Below, one piece after another: positions 10,787 to 19,970 of a stretch of DNA of 64,000 nt (positions are counted from its first letter, which is position 1; every line of letters begins with the position of its first letter). This stretch comes from Apoda limacodes (Eukaryota; Arthropoda; Insecta; Lepidoptera; Limacodidae), in contig OX291543.1 in the NCBI GenBank assembly GCA_946406115.1, positions 25,508,815 to 25,572,814 on the forward strand, written 5' to 3'. The notes beneath the pieces are model-generated. The model was given only the letters and a program-made list of their open reading frames with translations, was not told where the DNA came from and ran no database searches. The translations under genes and the position numbers were made by a program.

Positions 10787-11547
10787 TATAATCGCTTAAA
10801 GTGTAGTTTAACATATGCGGTCCCAAATTGAAATGGTATTTTATTACCAGTGTTTGTTCTTATATCTATTTCAATTGTATCAAATTCTCTTCGCATAACT
10901 GGTAAGTAGTGGGGTGGTGAAAATACATGCATCTTATAAGCACCATAGATATATTTCTCGGGGTCTAAAGGTATTATTCTTAACAATGGTGTCATAACAT
11001 CTCCAACTATTTGCGGATCAATTATATCACAGTAAACAAATAATTGAGAAGGTAATCCTAAATGTAAATTGGGTGGGTATCTTCCAACATTTTTTGTTAT
11101 TAAATTAGTTTTTGGTTCAAAGCCAAGTTGAATACTTAACTTTGATGATAACGTTAAAGATGATATATTTTTATCATTAATTTGAACAGAGACCATCTGG
11201 GAAACTTTATCATAATGAAAGCGACAGTTTTCTTTTAGGTTTAAGGCTTTTAAAATGTTATCAATATTATCATAATTGGTTGCAGGTATATGATTTTTAT
11301 AAATAACTGATGATATTGATTTATCCAAAGGTACTATCATTTTCTTAGTAATATACATTATATTTTCACCCTCTTGAACTGTAAACATACTACATGGGTA
11401 TTGAAATTCTACAACTCCAACAGACCACTGTCCTTCTAATTTTATAGGTTTTGGAAGTTTTGTTGAAAAATTTGTAGTGGTATTACTCGGAAAATATTCC
11501 ATTGAACTATTACTGAGCAAAGTTAAATAAAAATCTTCCTTAATCAT
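10786..11547 (-). CDS. Minor capsid / penton-like protein (single jelly roll)
   Basis: The protein has 253 residues from ATG 11545-11547 (MIKEDFYLTLLSNSSMEYF), and the frame is intact. The N-terminal FYLTLLSN...NTTTNFSTKLPKPI and EGQWSVGVVEFQYP are typical of the Polinton penton homologue, which forms the five-fold vertices in related virions. I chose this start over the upstream ATG at 11575-11577 because conserved sequence begins here and because ATG and the integrase stop interlock as ATGA (11544-11547). The stop interlocks with the next gene as TAATG. Confidence 0.88.
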   Translation of the reverse strand: MIKEDFYLTLLSNSSMEYFPSNTTTNFSTKLPKPIKLEGQWSVGVVEFQYPCSMFTVQEGENIMYITKKMIVPLDKSISSVIYKNHIPATNYDNIDNILKALNLKENCRFHYDKVSQMVSVQINDKNISSLTLSSKLSIQLGFEPKTNLITKNVGRYPPNLHLGLPSQLFVYCDIIDPQIVGDVMTPLLRIIPLDPEKYIYGAYKMHVFSPPHYLPVMRREFDTIEIDIRTNTGNKIPFQFGTAYVKLHFKRL

Positions 11548-12623
11548 ATTTTTTCTATATCTTTTAATGATACCCAAGTATTAAATTTGTTTGGATAACC
11601 TTTCCACTTCACTAGTACTTGCTTTCTATTTCCAAAATAACGAGTGTGGAGTATTTTATCTATTTTATGTGGGAGAGTGGGGTTGTATATTACTTTTTGT
11701 AATTCTTTTTCATAAAATGTACCTGTAATGGGTTCATTTTGAAGATCTTTTAACGTATAAACTACCCAAGGTGATCTTCTTATAACTGAAGTAATAACAA
11801 ATATTTCATCACTCCAGTTGCTCTCGTATCCTTTTTGAAATATGTGTTTATGTTTTGTTATCCTAACATAATCACCTTCTTTAAACCTGTTTAGAATAGC
11901 CTTTTGCCCTTTATCTCTATCATATAAATTATTCCAAACAGTCATAATATTTTCTGAGTTAACATCTTTGGGACACATTTTTATACTTGAATGATAGCTA
12001 TGATTATAAGAATAAATCAAATCTTTTAAAATATCAACATATCTATATGTGTTATGATGTGTGAAATACCGCCACATTTTTGTCTTTAATGTTCTTTGGA
12101 AGCGTTCCACGATACTAGCTTTTATATCAGGATTGTTAGTGGTGTAATAGTTTATACCTTTACTTTTAAAATATTTTTGCACATCCTTAGAAACAAATTC
12201 AGTTCCCTTATCTGACAGAATGTGGTTAGGTAAGGATTTTGACTCATTAAATATACTTTCAAAGCATTATTTTATAGTTATAGAGTTCTTTTTTTTTAAA
12301 CATCTAGCAAATGCATATTTACTAAATACATCAATAACACACAGAATATATTTAAAACCATCATTATATTCAGAATAAGTGCGCATATCACTTAAATCCA
12401 CCTGCCACAAGTCATTATAATTAGATAAAATGTACTTATTTCTAGGAAATCTATTTCTTACAGGTTTATGTAATGTGTAAGTTTCTTGTTCTTGCAACCA
12501 ATTTTTCACTTGTTTTGCTGTCATTTTTCCCTTTAACGAGTTGATGAGTTTGTAAACACCTCCATATCCAGCAGGATGAGAAACATCATAGTAAATCTGA
12601 TTTATTTCTAATAGGGGGTCCAT
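11544..12623 (-). pseudogene. INT: Retrovirus-type integrase with C-terminal chromodomain, one stop
   Basis: The full frame would be about 359 residues. The N-terminal part (12270-12623) has the zinc-binding-like region and the first catalytic aspartate in DLWQVDLSDMRTY and CVIDVFSKYAFARCL. The second part has the second catalytic region SDKGTEF (just downstream of the break), the glutamate-containing ASIVERFQRTLK, an SH3-like RFKEGDYVRITKHK, and a chromodomain KQVLVKWKGYPNKFNTWVSL at the C-terminus. A TAA at 12267-12269 splits the gene; the frame is the same on both sides (87 bases separate the stop from the next ATG at 12182), so this is a nonsense change and not a frameshift. A chromodomain could steer insertion to methylated-histone chromatin. 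It overlaps the preceding gene by 16 bases. Confidence 0.93.
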
Positions 12624-13393
12624 TTTTCCCAGTCTATTTTTTTCTTGATTTTGTTAAAATGAGTCTTAGTAGGAGTAAAACTATTATCTGATTGCAATTT
12701 GTTAAGTGGAATTTCTTCTTTTATATCACCTAAGTAAAGTTTATTAATATATTCTAGTCTTTTTGGATTTCCAATATAAGTTAATGGTATTTTAATTTCT
12801 TTTAATACTAATGCAAACTCTTGCCACCCAATTGGATCACTGTGTTTAAGTGGTCTTAGTGTATCATTCACCAGGTCTATAATGTTACTCTCTGGTATTT
12901 TCATATTATTGATACTAACAGTTCCATTGGTATCCCAATCTACCTTATTTTTATTTGAAAAAATTGATTCTATTAGTAATTCACCTCGTTTTATATACGT
13001 CTTAGGAATCAATTTCAAGAGTTGTTGCTTTGAATAAAATGGGGTTAAGTCAGTATCATTTATGGTTTTTGATTTTATGTTTGATACCTGCTCAGTGTCA
13101 AGGACTGTTTCCTTAATGACATCAGTATCTTTATAATTAGGCGAACTTTCTGTTTTGGTTATAATTGGTATTTGATATGGTCGTCGTTCTACTTCAGTAA
13201 AATGTAAATACCTTTGTAGTGTTTGTAAATACAAAATCCATTTTTCTCTATCTTCTACATTACTATTTAAAATATCTTTCATTTCACCATCTAAACGGGA
13301 TAAAGTATTTAAAGCGCTTTGTGTTTCATTTTTCTTTTTAATTTTTTCTATCAAATTAGGTTCAATTAGAATCATTTTTTTAGCATGTTCCAT
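12608..13393 (-). CDS. Conserved Polinton protein of unknown function
   Basis: The protein has 261 residues and the frame is intact. It begins MEHAKKMILIEPNLIEKI and continues with a helical, charged region (LSRLDGEMKDILNSNVED, YLQTLQRYLHF) that I recognise as a recurring but uncharacterised protein of animal Polintons, always next to the integrase and ATPase. The C-terminal half has helical segments around SDPIGWQEFALVLKEI and ends with a basic KTHFNKIKKKIDWEKW. No enzymatic motif is visible; a structural or scaffolding role is a guess. It starts 19 bases after the preceding stop and overlaps the integrase start. Confidence 0.8.
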   Translation of the reverse strand: MEHAKKMILIEPNLIEKIKKKNETQSALNTLSRLDGEMKDILNSNVEDREKWILYLQTLQRYLHFTEVERRPYQIPIITKTESSPNYKDTDVIKETVLDTEQVSNIKSKTINDTDLTPFYSKQQLLKLIPKTYIKRGELLIESIFSNKNKVDWDTNGTVSINNMKIPESNIIDLVNDTLRPLKHSDPIGWQEFALVLKEIKIPLTYIGNPKRLEYINKLYLGDIKEEIPLNKLQSDNSFTPTKTHFNKIKKKIDWEKWTPY

Positions 13394-13412
13394 TTTTGCT
13401 TTTATTTTCCTG

Positions 13413-13742
13413 CTAAGGATTTAAAATTGAACTCACCAAGGCACTTAGAACAGATCCTAAAATAATAGGTAAAAAGGCACCACCCCTTTGAATAATTACG
13501 TTTTTTCTAAGTAGATTTCTTCCTTTACAAACCAACTTTCTCAATATATTTTTATATTTTTTTAATTTGTTTTTATCATTTTCCTTGACGGGTATTTTAC
13601 CCTGTAATACGTTGTAAATACACTCACAAATAAAATTTATTTCTTCTTTACTACAAGATTTAAGTAAAGCTTTTCTATGTCTTGGTTTCAATACATGCAA
13701 CGATTTTAAAAGTTCTTGATGTGTAGTCACTCTTGAATGCAT
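13413..13742 (-). CDS. Small basic protein with hydrophobic C-terminal tail (Polinton)
   Basis: The protein has 109 residues and the frame is intact. The N-terminal two thirds are basic and helical (LKPRHRKALLKSCSKEEINF, KYKNILRKLVCKGRN). The end reads QRGGAFLPIILGSVLSALVS, a hydrophobic helix that could insert in a membrane. A short protein with RGG followed by a hydrophobic tail is common beside the ATPase gene in animal Polintons, but its function is not established. A membrane-active virion component is possible. Its start shares a base with the ATPase stop (TAATG, 13740-13744). Confidence 0.78.
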   Translation of the reverse strand: MHSRVTTHQELLKSLHVLKPRHRKALLKSCSKEEINFICECIYNVLQGKIPVKENDKNKLKKYKNILRKLVCKGRNLLRKNVIIQRGGAFLPIILGSVLSALVSSILNP

Positions 13743-14401
13743 TATTTATGAATGATTGGAATTTCATTATGTTTGCTGTATTTAAATCCTTTTTTAGGTA
13801 TATATACAATGCAGTTCTGGTCAGAAGGAAATATTCTCGTTTTAAATCGACACATATCAATTGTGTCCTGTTTTAAATCTATCATTAGGTAGCCATGAGG
13901 TTCACTAGTAGCATCTTTGTAGGCATCTTCCAAAAATTTGATGTTTTCAGGTGAGTCTTGACGTGCTAAGTAACGAATTTGTGTTTTATCTCGTGGATTT
14001 TTAAAGTAGACTATATAACTAGAGTTTAAAGAAATATCTCTCTGTCCTTTACCTTGATGGAATATATTTTGTGTAATATAGAAAACACTAATGTTTCTAT
14101 GCTGACTACCCTTTGTGAATATGTCAACAACACGACCATCAGACTCTCGCATGAGGTCATCGATTATTATTAGTTGTGGTTGTTCTCCATCAAACATACT
14201 GAGGTCAGGAATACCTTGGTAATAATTAACATTGTTCAAGTTGTATAACGGTTGCATTTCATCATAACACTACATAATATTAGAAAAATGTTGATTGCAA
14301 ATCTCATTAGCATGTTTCACAAAATTTTTAACAAAAACTGATTTACCACATCCACTAGGGCCAGCTACAATTACTGTAAAGGGATGATAAAAATGAATCA
14401 T
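13742..14401 (-). pseudogene. ATP: FtsK/HerA-type genome-packaging ATPase, one stop
   Basis: The full frame from ATG 14399-14401 is about 219 residues, normal for Polinton ATPases. Walker A is GPSGCGKS at 14339-14362, Walker B is QLIIIDDLM, and a sensor-like YITQNIFHQGKGQRDISLN follows. In the family it pumps DNA into the capsid. A TAG at 14270-14272 stands where relatives usually have tryptophan, before CYDEMQPLY, so a TGG to TAG change is likely. It splits Walker A from Walker B, and a protein started at 14257 would lack the nucleotide-binding P-loop. A TATA-like box lies about 73 bases upstream, making this the first gene of the leftward structural array. Confidence 0.92.
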
Positions 14402-14469
14402 AATTATTTTTAATGTGTGTTCTCTTTGAAAATGTTCAAATTCATATGGAGGAAAGCAATAAAAACAAA

Positions 14470-14480
14470 CACTTATATAT
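14470..14480 (-). promoter_or_regulatory. TATA box of the structural-gene array
   Basis: On the minus strand the sequence reads AATATATAAG, about 73 bases before the ATPase ATG. The polymerase block has GTATATATAAGAG at nearly the same distance from its first ATG. It lies in the 211-base gap after the polymerase stop, the only long gap between genes inside the element. Confidence 0.55.
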
Positions 14481-14612
14481 TAAAAACAATATAATTAATA
14501 ATAAAAAAAAAATTACAATCATTAGGTTACTTAATAATAGTTATTACCTTACATTTTTTAAACACACATAAACCAGATACAATTAATACTCTATATTATT
14601 ATTATTTCAAAA

Positions 14613-17600
14613 CTATAAGTTAATCTTAAAATGACCCCAAGCATATGTATCTGTTGAATTAGGTAAAATATATCTCTTGGTGTCATTACAGGATAGACAA
14701 GTTTTATTAATTTGTTGTGTAAAAATAGTATGTTTCACACTTCGAATCCTACACATTTGTGAAACATTTACATTTTTATTAAATAGACACAACTTATAAT
14801 TTTCCAAATTCATCTTTTTTGTCACACTTTTATTTACACCTTTAGCTTTAGCAATAACCTTACTTTCAATGTCCATTGCATACATTTTTGATCGAAGTCC
14901 TACAAACTCCCGAAATATTTTACCATTGTTCTCATCCTTAAAATATCCAAGTTTCTTTTTATTTAAAAGTGGGAAACCATAAACATTATCACTAGGATAT
15001 TCTGAAGTATCGAAAAAACATTCTAAGTCAGATTTTATATCATTATAAAAATTATCTGTAAATACATGGTAAACTAAGCTATCCGTATCAGTGTATAATA
15101 ACTTAACACTATTATTGTATTTTCTTTTCATGTAATTATAATGAAAGTTATACATCAATGTTTTTGATATTTCTAATATACAAAATCCTAAAACAAATGG
15201 TTTATTGAAATATACCTTAGTCTTTTGTAATTGTACAGCAATTAAAGACTCGGAGAATATAGATAGACTATGAAACTCAGGGCGAGCAATTAAACTTTGT
15301 GCACCTTGAATTTTTCCATGGTTTTCCCAGTGGGTTAACAATTTCACATTAACACGTTTTTCAACATTTTCCATAGTTTTACCAAAGACTGCATTATTCA
15401 TAAGTTTATAAAAATCTTTTTCAAAATCACTTTTAGCTAAAGTTCTTAGTTGTGTATTTAAATCTATATATTTCTTCAACCAAGGACTTTGCTCAAACTG
15501 TAAAACTCTATGAACTCTAATTAATTTCATACCAAGTTGTAAACATTGCTTCAGATTTCTATAGTGAATAATATATTTAGTTTTGTTATATAAATTTGGT
15601 ACTAATTTTTTATCTTTACTGTTACCGATTACAATGTTTTCAGGGCATAAAGGTAAGTCTGAATGAAGATCATGTAAATTTTCAGGGTATTCAAGATCAA
15701 CTTCCAGTATGTATCCAATATCTGATGAATCTGATATATTGAAGTCTATGTTCGGGTTAACCCATTTAAAATCTCTTACAGGCAAATACTGAGACATTGC
15801 CCAACCATAGAGATTGTTTGCATCAAAATACATTAAGTAAGATTTTGGTAAGTTATCTTTGTAATCACCCATGTACTCGTTATTTGCCTTTCCATATCTG
15901 TTAGAACACTGTGAAATACCACCTCTTATACCAGACTTTACGAATGCTATTTTATCAAAGTCTTTTAATAATTCCAGTGTTATGTTAGTACATTTTAGCA
16001 TTGCATCCCAGCTTAATCCTGGAAGGGTATAATATTGTACAGGGTTGAGTTCATATGTTTTGATACAAATTTCTCTAAAGTTTTCAAAAATATCAGTGAG
16101 TAACATTACATCAGTTCTTAAGTATAGATTGGAATAGTCCAACATATTTTTACATTTAAATTGGACCCAAACATTTTGAGCATGTTTATAATCATCATCT
16201 GAGACACTGGTATTACTTAAAGAGTTAAAGAAAGCGTCTTGATCTGGAAGAGTTGTAACTTTTAAGGATTCATAAGAATTAACAAATTCATAAGGAAAAA
16301 CACCTTTCCTAATAAGTTTATTAAAATCATTTTCGTTTGGAAATTGTTTTCTTAATTCTATAAATTGATCTTTTTTAAGATTTTTAGCTAAACTATCTAA
16401 ACTACTGGCCATGAATTTAAAGGAATCTAAAAACCGCAAATGTACTAAATGACCTCTTATATTAAGTTTTTTTGAGAATGAAATATATTTTTCCTTATTT
16501 TGCGGAATGATATCTATTTCTCCATCTTTAAAATTCAAAGCATGAACAATAAAATGAGCATCATAATTACTTAGATTATGAAATAGAATGGGAATGAAAA
16601 AGGGAACACGATACTTTGAACTACATAATTCGTGAGCAACACCTCTAAATTTACCAGTAGTCCAATCATAGTCTACTGTGATGTCATCACCCAATAGCCC
16701 TTCACAAATATAACATAATTGTGATTGTCTAATAGATTCCTTCTCTTCGTTAGTTAATGGAAGTGGACATTTTTGAAAACAATTCATCCTATGTATATTG
16801 CTAATATCTTTGTAAATGCTTTCCATAAACATTTTTGCACAATTAGGCCCTGTGTATGTTCTGTATGTAGACAGCTTATCATCATACGAACATTTTATAT
16901 AGTATCCATAACTATAAACTTCATGTTCATGTATTGTTTTTGTATATGACTTCGATGGATCAGGGTTACATGAGGTGACGGGTTTTAAAATAGCTTCAAA
17001 GTCTGCATATATTACAAAAGGTAATTTTAATTTTCTTTGAAACTTATCAAAATAGATTTCATCATTATTTGTTTCCCGATTAAACCAATCTTTTCCTTTT
17101 TTATGAATTCCTGGTAATTCAGTAACAATATGAGCACAGTCATGTTTTTGGTGATTAATTAAATTAACTTTAGATTTAAAATATAGAAGGCAACCATCAC
17201 AGATATGAATAGCATTATTTCGATTCGTTATTTGTTTACTTAACAAGCGTGATAAATTTTTTATAAAACAATAATGACCATTTGAACCATTGTTTAAAAA
17301 TAATAAGTTAATGTGTAATTCTTTACGACATTTTGTAAAATATAATGGTCCAACGATGGTATTACATTTTTTTTCTTTGTTAAATTCTAATCCGAAAACA
17401 TTGATACTAATGTTATTCTGTTTTTCTACCTTGGGTATATCCGATAATTTGATTGGGAACTGTATATTATTAAACTTTAGTCTATTTTGATTCCTCAAGT
17501 ATGATGATACCCTTTCAGAACTTTTATTTACAGGATATAGTGCGGATAATAAAGCCCACTTAAAACATTGTTGATCGTTATTTTTTACATTTATGACTGC

Positions 17601-18293
17601 TTTTTTACGCTTAATATCTAAAGGTAATTCAATAAACGAAGACCCTCGTAAGGGATTGAACTTATTAACATTCATTTCTAAGAACTGAATTTTTTTTAAA
17701 GTCCATCCACTATCTTTTGCTTCGAAATCACTCATTTTATTTTTAATGTCTTCGCCTAAAGTTTCTAAATAATTTTCTAATTCGTCCCCTAAAGAAATAG
17801 TCCAATTTTTTGTTTGAAAATCGAAAGAATTTTTTAAATCTTTTGTTTCCTGTTCAAAATCTGCATGAATAATAAAATTAACTTTAATAATAGTTAACTC
17901 TTTTAAACATTCCTGAATAAGAAATAGTATCGACTCTTTAATTGATGCTATGAATACTTCAGGAGTTTGTATTTTAAGTGACTCATCAGCTTCAGGTTTA
18001 CAATTCTATACGTTAAGACCCGAGACCCAAAAGCAACTGATATAACAGACATTATGTAAATTATGATTATGAATAAGACATTTTTCTTTGTGTTCCTTAG
18101 ATCGTAAGTGCTGAGCATAGAACCTTTGGCTAACCTGTAATTCACATATTTGACACATAACGTTCTGTCTATGTGTTGTATTGGAAGATGATGACGTTGA
18201 TGCTTGTTGTAAATCTTCAACACTAATATCAGCTTGTCTCTTCAAACCTCGACCGACTTGAATTGAAGATTTTCTGTAGGTATAACATGCTTA
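14613..18293 (-). pseudogene. POLB: Protein-primed DNA polymerase B (pPolB), N-terminal frame breaks
   Basis: The open body is 14613-17735 (1040 codons). Motif order is Exo I YADFEAIL (~242), Exo II FHNLSNYDAHF (~388), Exo III YLRTDVMLL (~538), Pol A FDANNLYGWAM (~637), Pol B MNNAVFGKTMENV (~780), Pol C LLYTDTDSLVYH (~880). It also has a second cysteine motif CYICEG and a C-terminal CLSC. It copies the element using a terminal protein as primer. The frame stays open without an ATG back to a TAG at 18006-18008. Beyond that, the same frame encodes a C2H2-type finger (CQICELQ...HLRSKEHKEKC) up to a stop near 18293. Between about 18005 and 18060 the expected sequence (AFGSRVLTYRI) lies in another frame, which implies two nearby compensating shifts. 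Confidence 0.95.
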
Positions 18294-18385
18294 TGTTAAT
18301 ATAAGAACACAAATATGTAACATAAAATTTAAATAAGTATAGTTAGAATGTATACCTGAATGTTTCCTCAACTTCTTTACAGATG

Positions 18386-18511
18386 TTAAACAGTGTCATA
18401 ATACGGATTTTCCAGAGCATTATCTTCATAATTCTCACACGCTCTCATTAATTCTTTTTCTTCTTCTTCTTCAAAAACATTTTGAAAAAAAAAAACACTT
18501 TCTAGTGACAT
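18386..18511 (-). CDS. Short acidic ORF upstream of polymerase (possible 5' exon)
   Basis: A 41-residue frame begins MSLESVFFFQNVFEEEEE and continues with KELMRACENYEDNALEN. It starts about 75 bases downstream of a TATA box and stops at 18386-18388. Acidic N-termini of this sort occur in some Polinton polymerases. A donor-like 'CAG|GTATAC' near 18356 and an acceptor-like 'ATACCTACAG' near 18276 (minus strand) could join it to the polymerase, but the stop codon comes before that donor. It may therefore be a small separate protein or part of the damaged N-terminus. Confidence 0.4.
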   Translation of the reverse strand: MSLESVFFFQNVFEEEEEKELMRACENYEDNALENPYYDTV

Positions 18512-18582
18512 GGTTGAAATAAACCAGTTTAGCTTTGCTTGTGAATGATGAATGAATAATAAATATAATGTTCGATTTTTCT

Positions 18583-18595
18583 CTTATATATACAA
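18583..18595 (-). promoter_or_regulatory. TATA box of the polymerase block
   Basis: On the minus strand GTATATATAAGAG lies about 75 bases upstream of the first ATG (18511), giving an expected start site about 40-45 bases before it. It sits just inside the right inverted repeat and fires leftward, the same direction as the right TIR gene. Confidence 0.55.
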
Positions 18596-18715
18596 GTCGA
18601 TAAGGTGATTACTATATTAGTTGATGGTTAATTAATAGTTGCTCGTTACTTATCAATTAGATACTCATAAAATTTTGTAACGATGGTTCTTATAAATTAA
18701 TTTAGCTATTAGAGA

Positions 18716-19159
18716 TTACTTTTTAAAAAAGTATTTTTTACAGTTATTGGTTTCTGCTATTTGCTTCGTGATATCAAATATGATACCCTTCGTTTGCTCA
18801 TATTTTTCATCTTTTGTATCCGTATAATATTTGATCCTCACTTCTGAATGTTTCCAATGTTCATCTACTGGTACTTTTTTCAATTTTATGAGGTCATACA
18901 CCTCAATTTTTATCAAATGTGTAGCATGAGCCCCATCATCATTATTAGTAGACAAGTATGTGACACCAGGGATACCATCTTTTGAAGATCTCGCCACTGT
19001 AGAGCTGAGTTTCTTTTTCTTCTGATTGGTCCCCTCAAAGAATGAGTCGATACTATTTCGACGAGACCGTTTGAGCTTTGTTGTTTCTAAGGCCTTCTCA
19101 GTTGATTGCTCATCATCCGATGTAGCGTAGTAGTAATGCTTGAACGTGTTTTCTTCCAT
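18716..19159 (-). CDS. TIR-encoded basic nuclear-like protein (right copy)
   Basis: The predicted protein is residue-for-residue identical to the one at 7879-8322: 147 residues, acidic start, two basic clusters (KLKRSRR, QKKKKL) and a lysine-rich end. It reads leftward toward the polymerase block and stops about 120 bases before that block's TATA box. The leader intron and TATA box are mirrored too. Because the repeats are part of the replication ends, any change in one copy may be corrected from the other. Confidence 0.75.
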   Translation of the reverse strand: MEENTFKHYYYATSDDEQSTEKALETTKLKRSRRNSIDSFFEGTNQKKKKLSSTVARSSKDGIPGVTYLSTNNDDGAHATHLIKIEVYDLIKLKKVPVDEHWKHSEVRIKYYTDTKDEKYEQTKGIIFDITKQIAETNNCKKYFFKK

Positions 19160-19468
19160 TACGTTAAATGTTGAATTCTGTAATAAAATAAGCCTATGCT
19201 TTAAAAACATATTTGTATAATAATTTGAATCAAAAATTTGTCTAAAGTGAAAACCTAAACAAAATTGGTTTAAGTAATAGACATTCAAACAAACACATAG
19301 TTTTGAGGGTCTGTAATATATATAATAAATATAGATAAAGAATTATAAAGCAAAAAAACACATACCTCCATAGCTTTTTTTTGAAGTAAATAGAACCAGC
19401 CTCAGTATCACACAGGATGAATTCAATCACTTGATGATAAATTGTAACTCGAATACTATCGACTATCC

Positions 19469-19480
19469 TATATATATACG
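19469..19480 (-). promoter_or_regulatory. TATA box of right TIR gene
   Basis: This is the mirror copy of the box at 7558-7569 ('ctatatatatacg' on the plus strand), upstream of the right TIR gene. Confidence 0.5.
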
Positions 19481-19678
19481 ATTTATCTTACAAGTACAAA
19501 TATAATTAAAAAGGTATTAGGAATGTCACCACAAACATCATTATCGCACTCACGACATTGTAATTAAATAAGAATAACTAATGAACGGAAAAATACGATA
19601 GACCCATTACGATAATGATATAAATACTTAACAAAACTACACAGAACCCACATTGATGTCACGTGGTAGTTCTGGTCA

Positions 19679-19970
19679 AGCGTGAGTCGACGTATCCCAG
19701 ACACAGGGGGTGGTTTTGAGAGTGGTCAAGCGCGAGTCGCCACACCCCAGACACAGGGGTGGTTTTGAGAGTGGTCAAGCGCGAGTCGTGCGGGGGCAGA
19801 AAAGTTTTTAGGGGGTTGGGGTTGGAGGGTAGTGCGCCAGAACCAACGATGTTTTGAGAGTGGTCAAGCGCGAGTCGTGCGGGGGCAGAAAAGTTTTTAG
19901 GCGAGGGGTTGGGGTTGGAGGGTAGTGTTTTTTAGGCGAGGGGTTGAGGTTGGGGGGAAGTGCGCCAGAA
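19679..19970. repeat. Expanded subterminal repeats in right TIR
   Basis: Four copies of 'gtggtcaagcgcgagtcg' or a diverged form lie at about 19679, 19722, 19772 and 19861. They are followed by duplicated 'aggcgaggggttg' tracts. One duplication of about 127 bp accounts for the length difference from the left arm. Confidence 0.85.

Noticed and set aside
11548..11577. Upstream ATG of the penton gene
   Set aside because: The ten extra residues are basic and unlike the family start, and the ATGA interlock favours the ATG at 11547.
13675..13860. 61-codon minus-strand frame across the ATPase/small-protein junction
   Set aside because: It is in another frame from both recognised genes and has no family features.
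8605..14272. Programmed stop-codon readthrough explaining the in-frame stops
   Set aside because: The four stops have no common following context (TAA-TCA, TAA-AAA, TAA-TGC, TAG-TGT) and different positions in their genes. Independent nonsense mutation is simpler.
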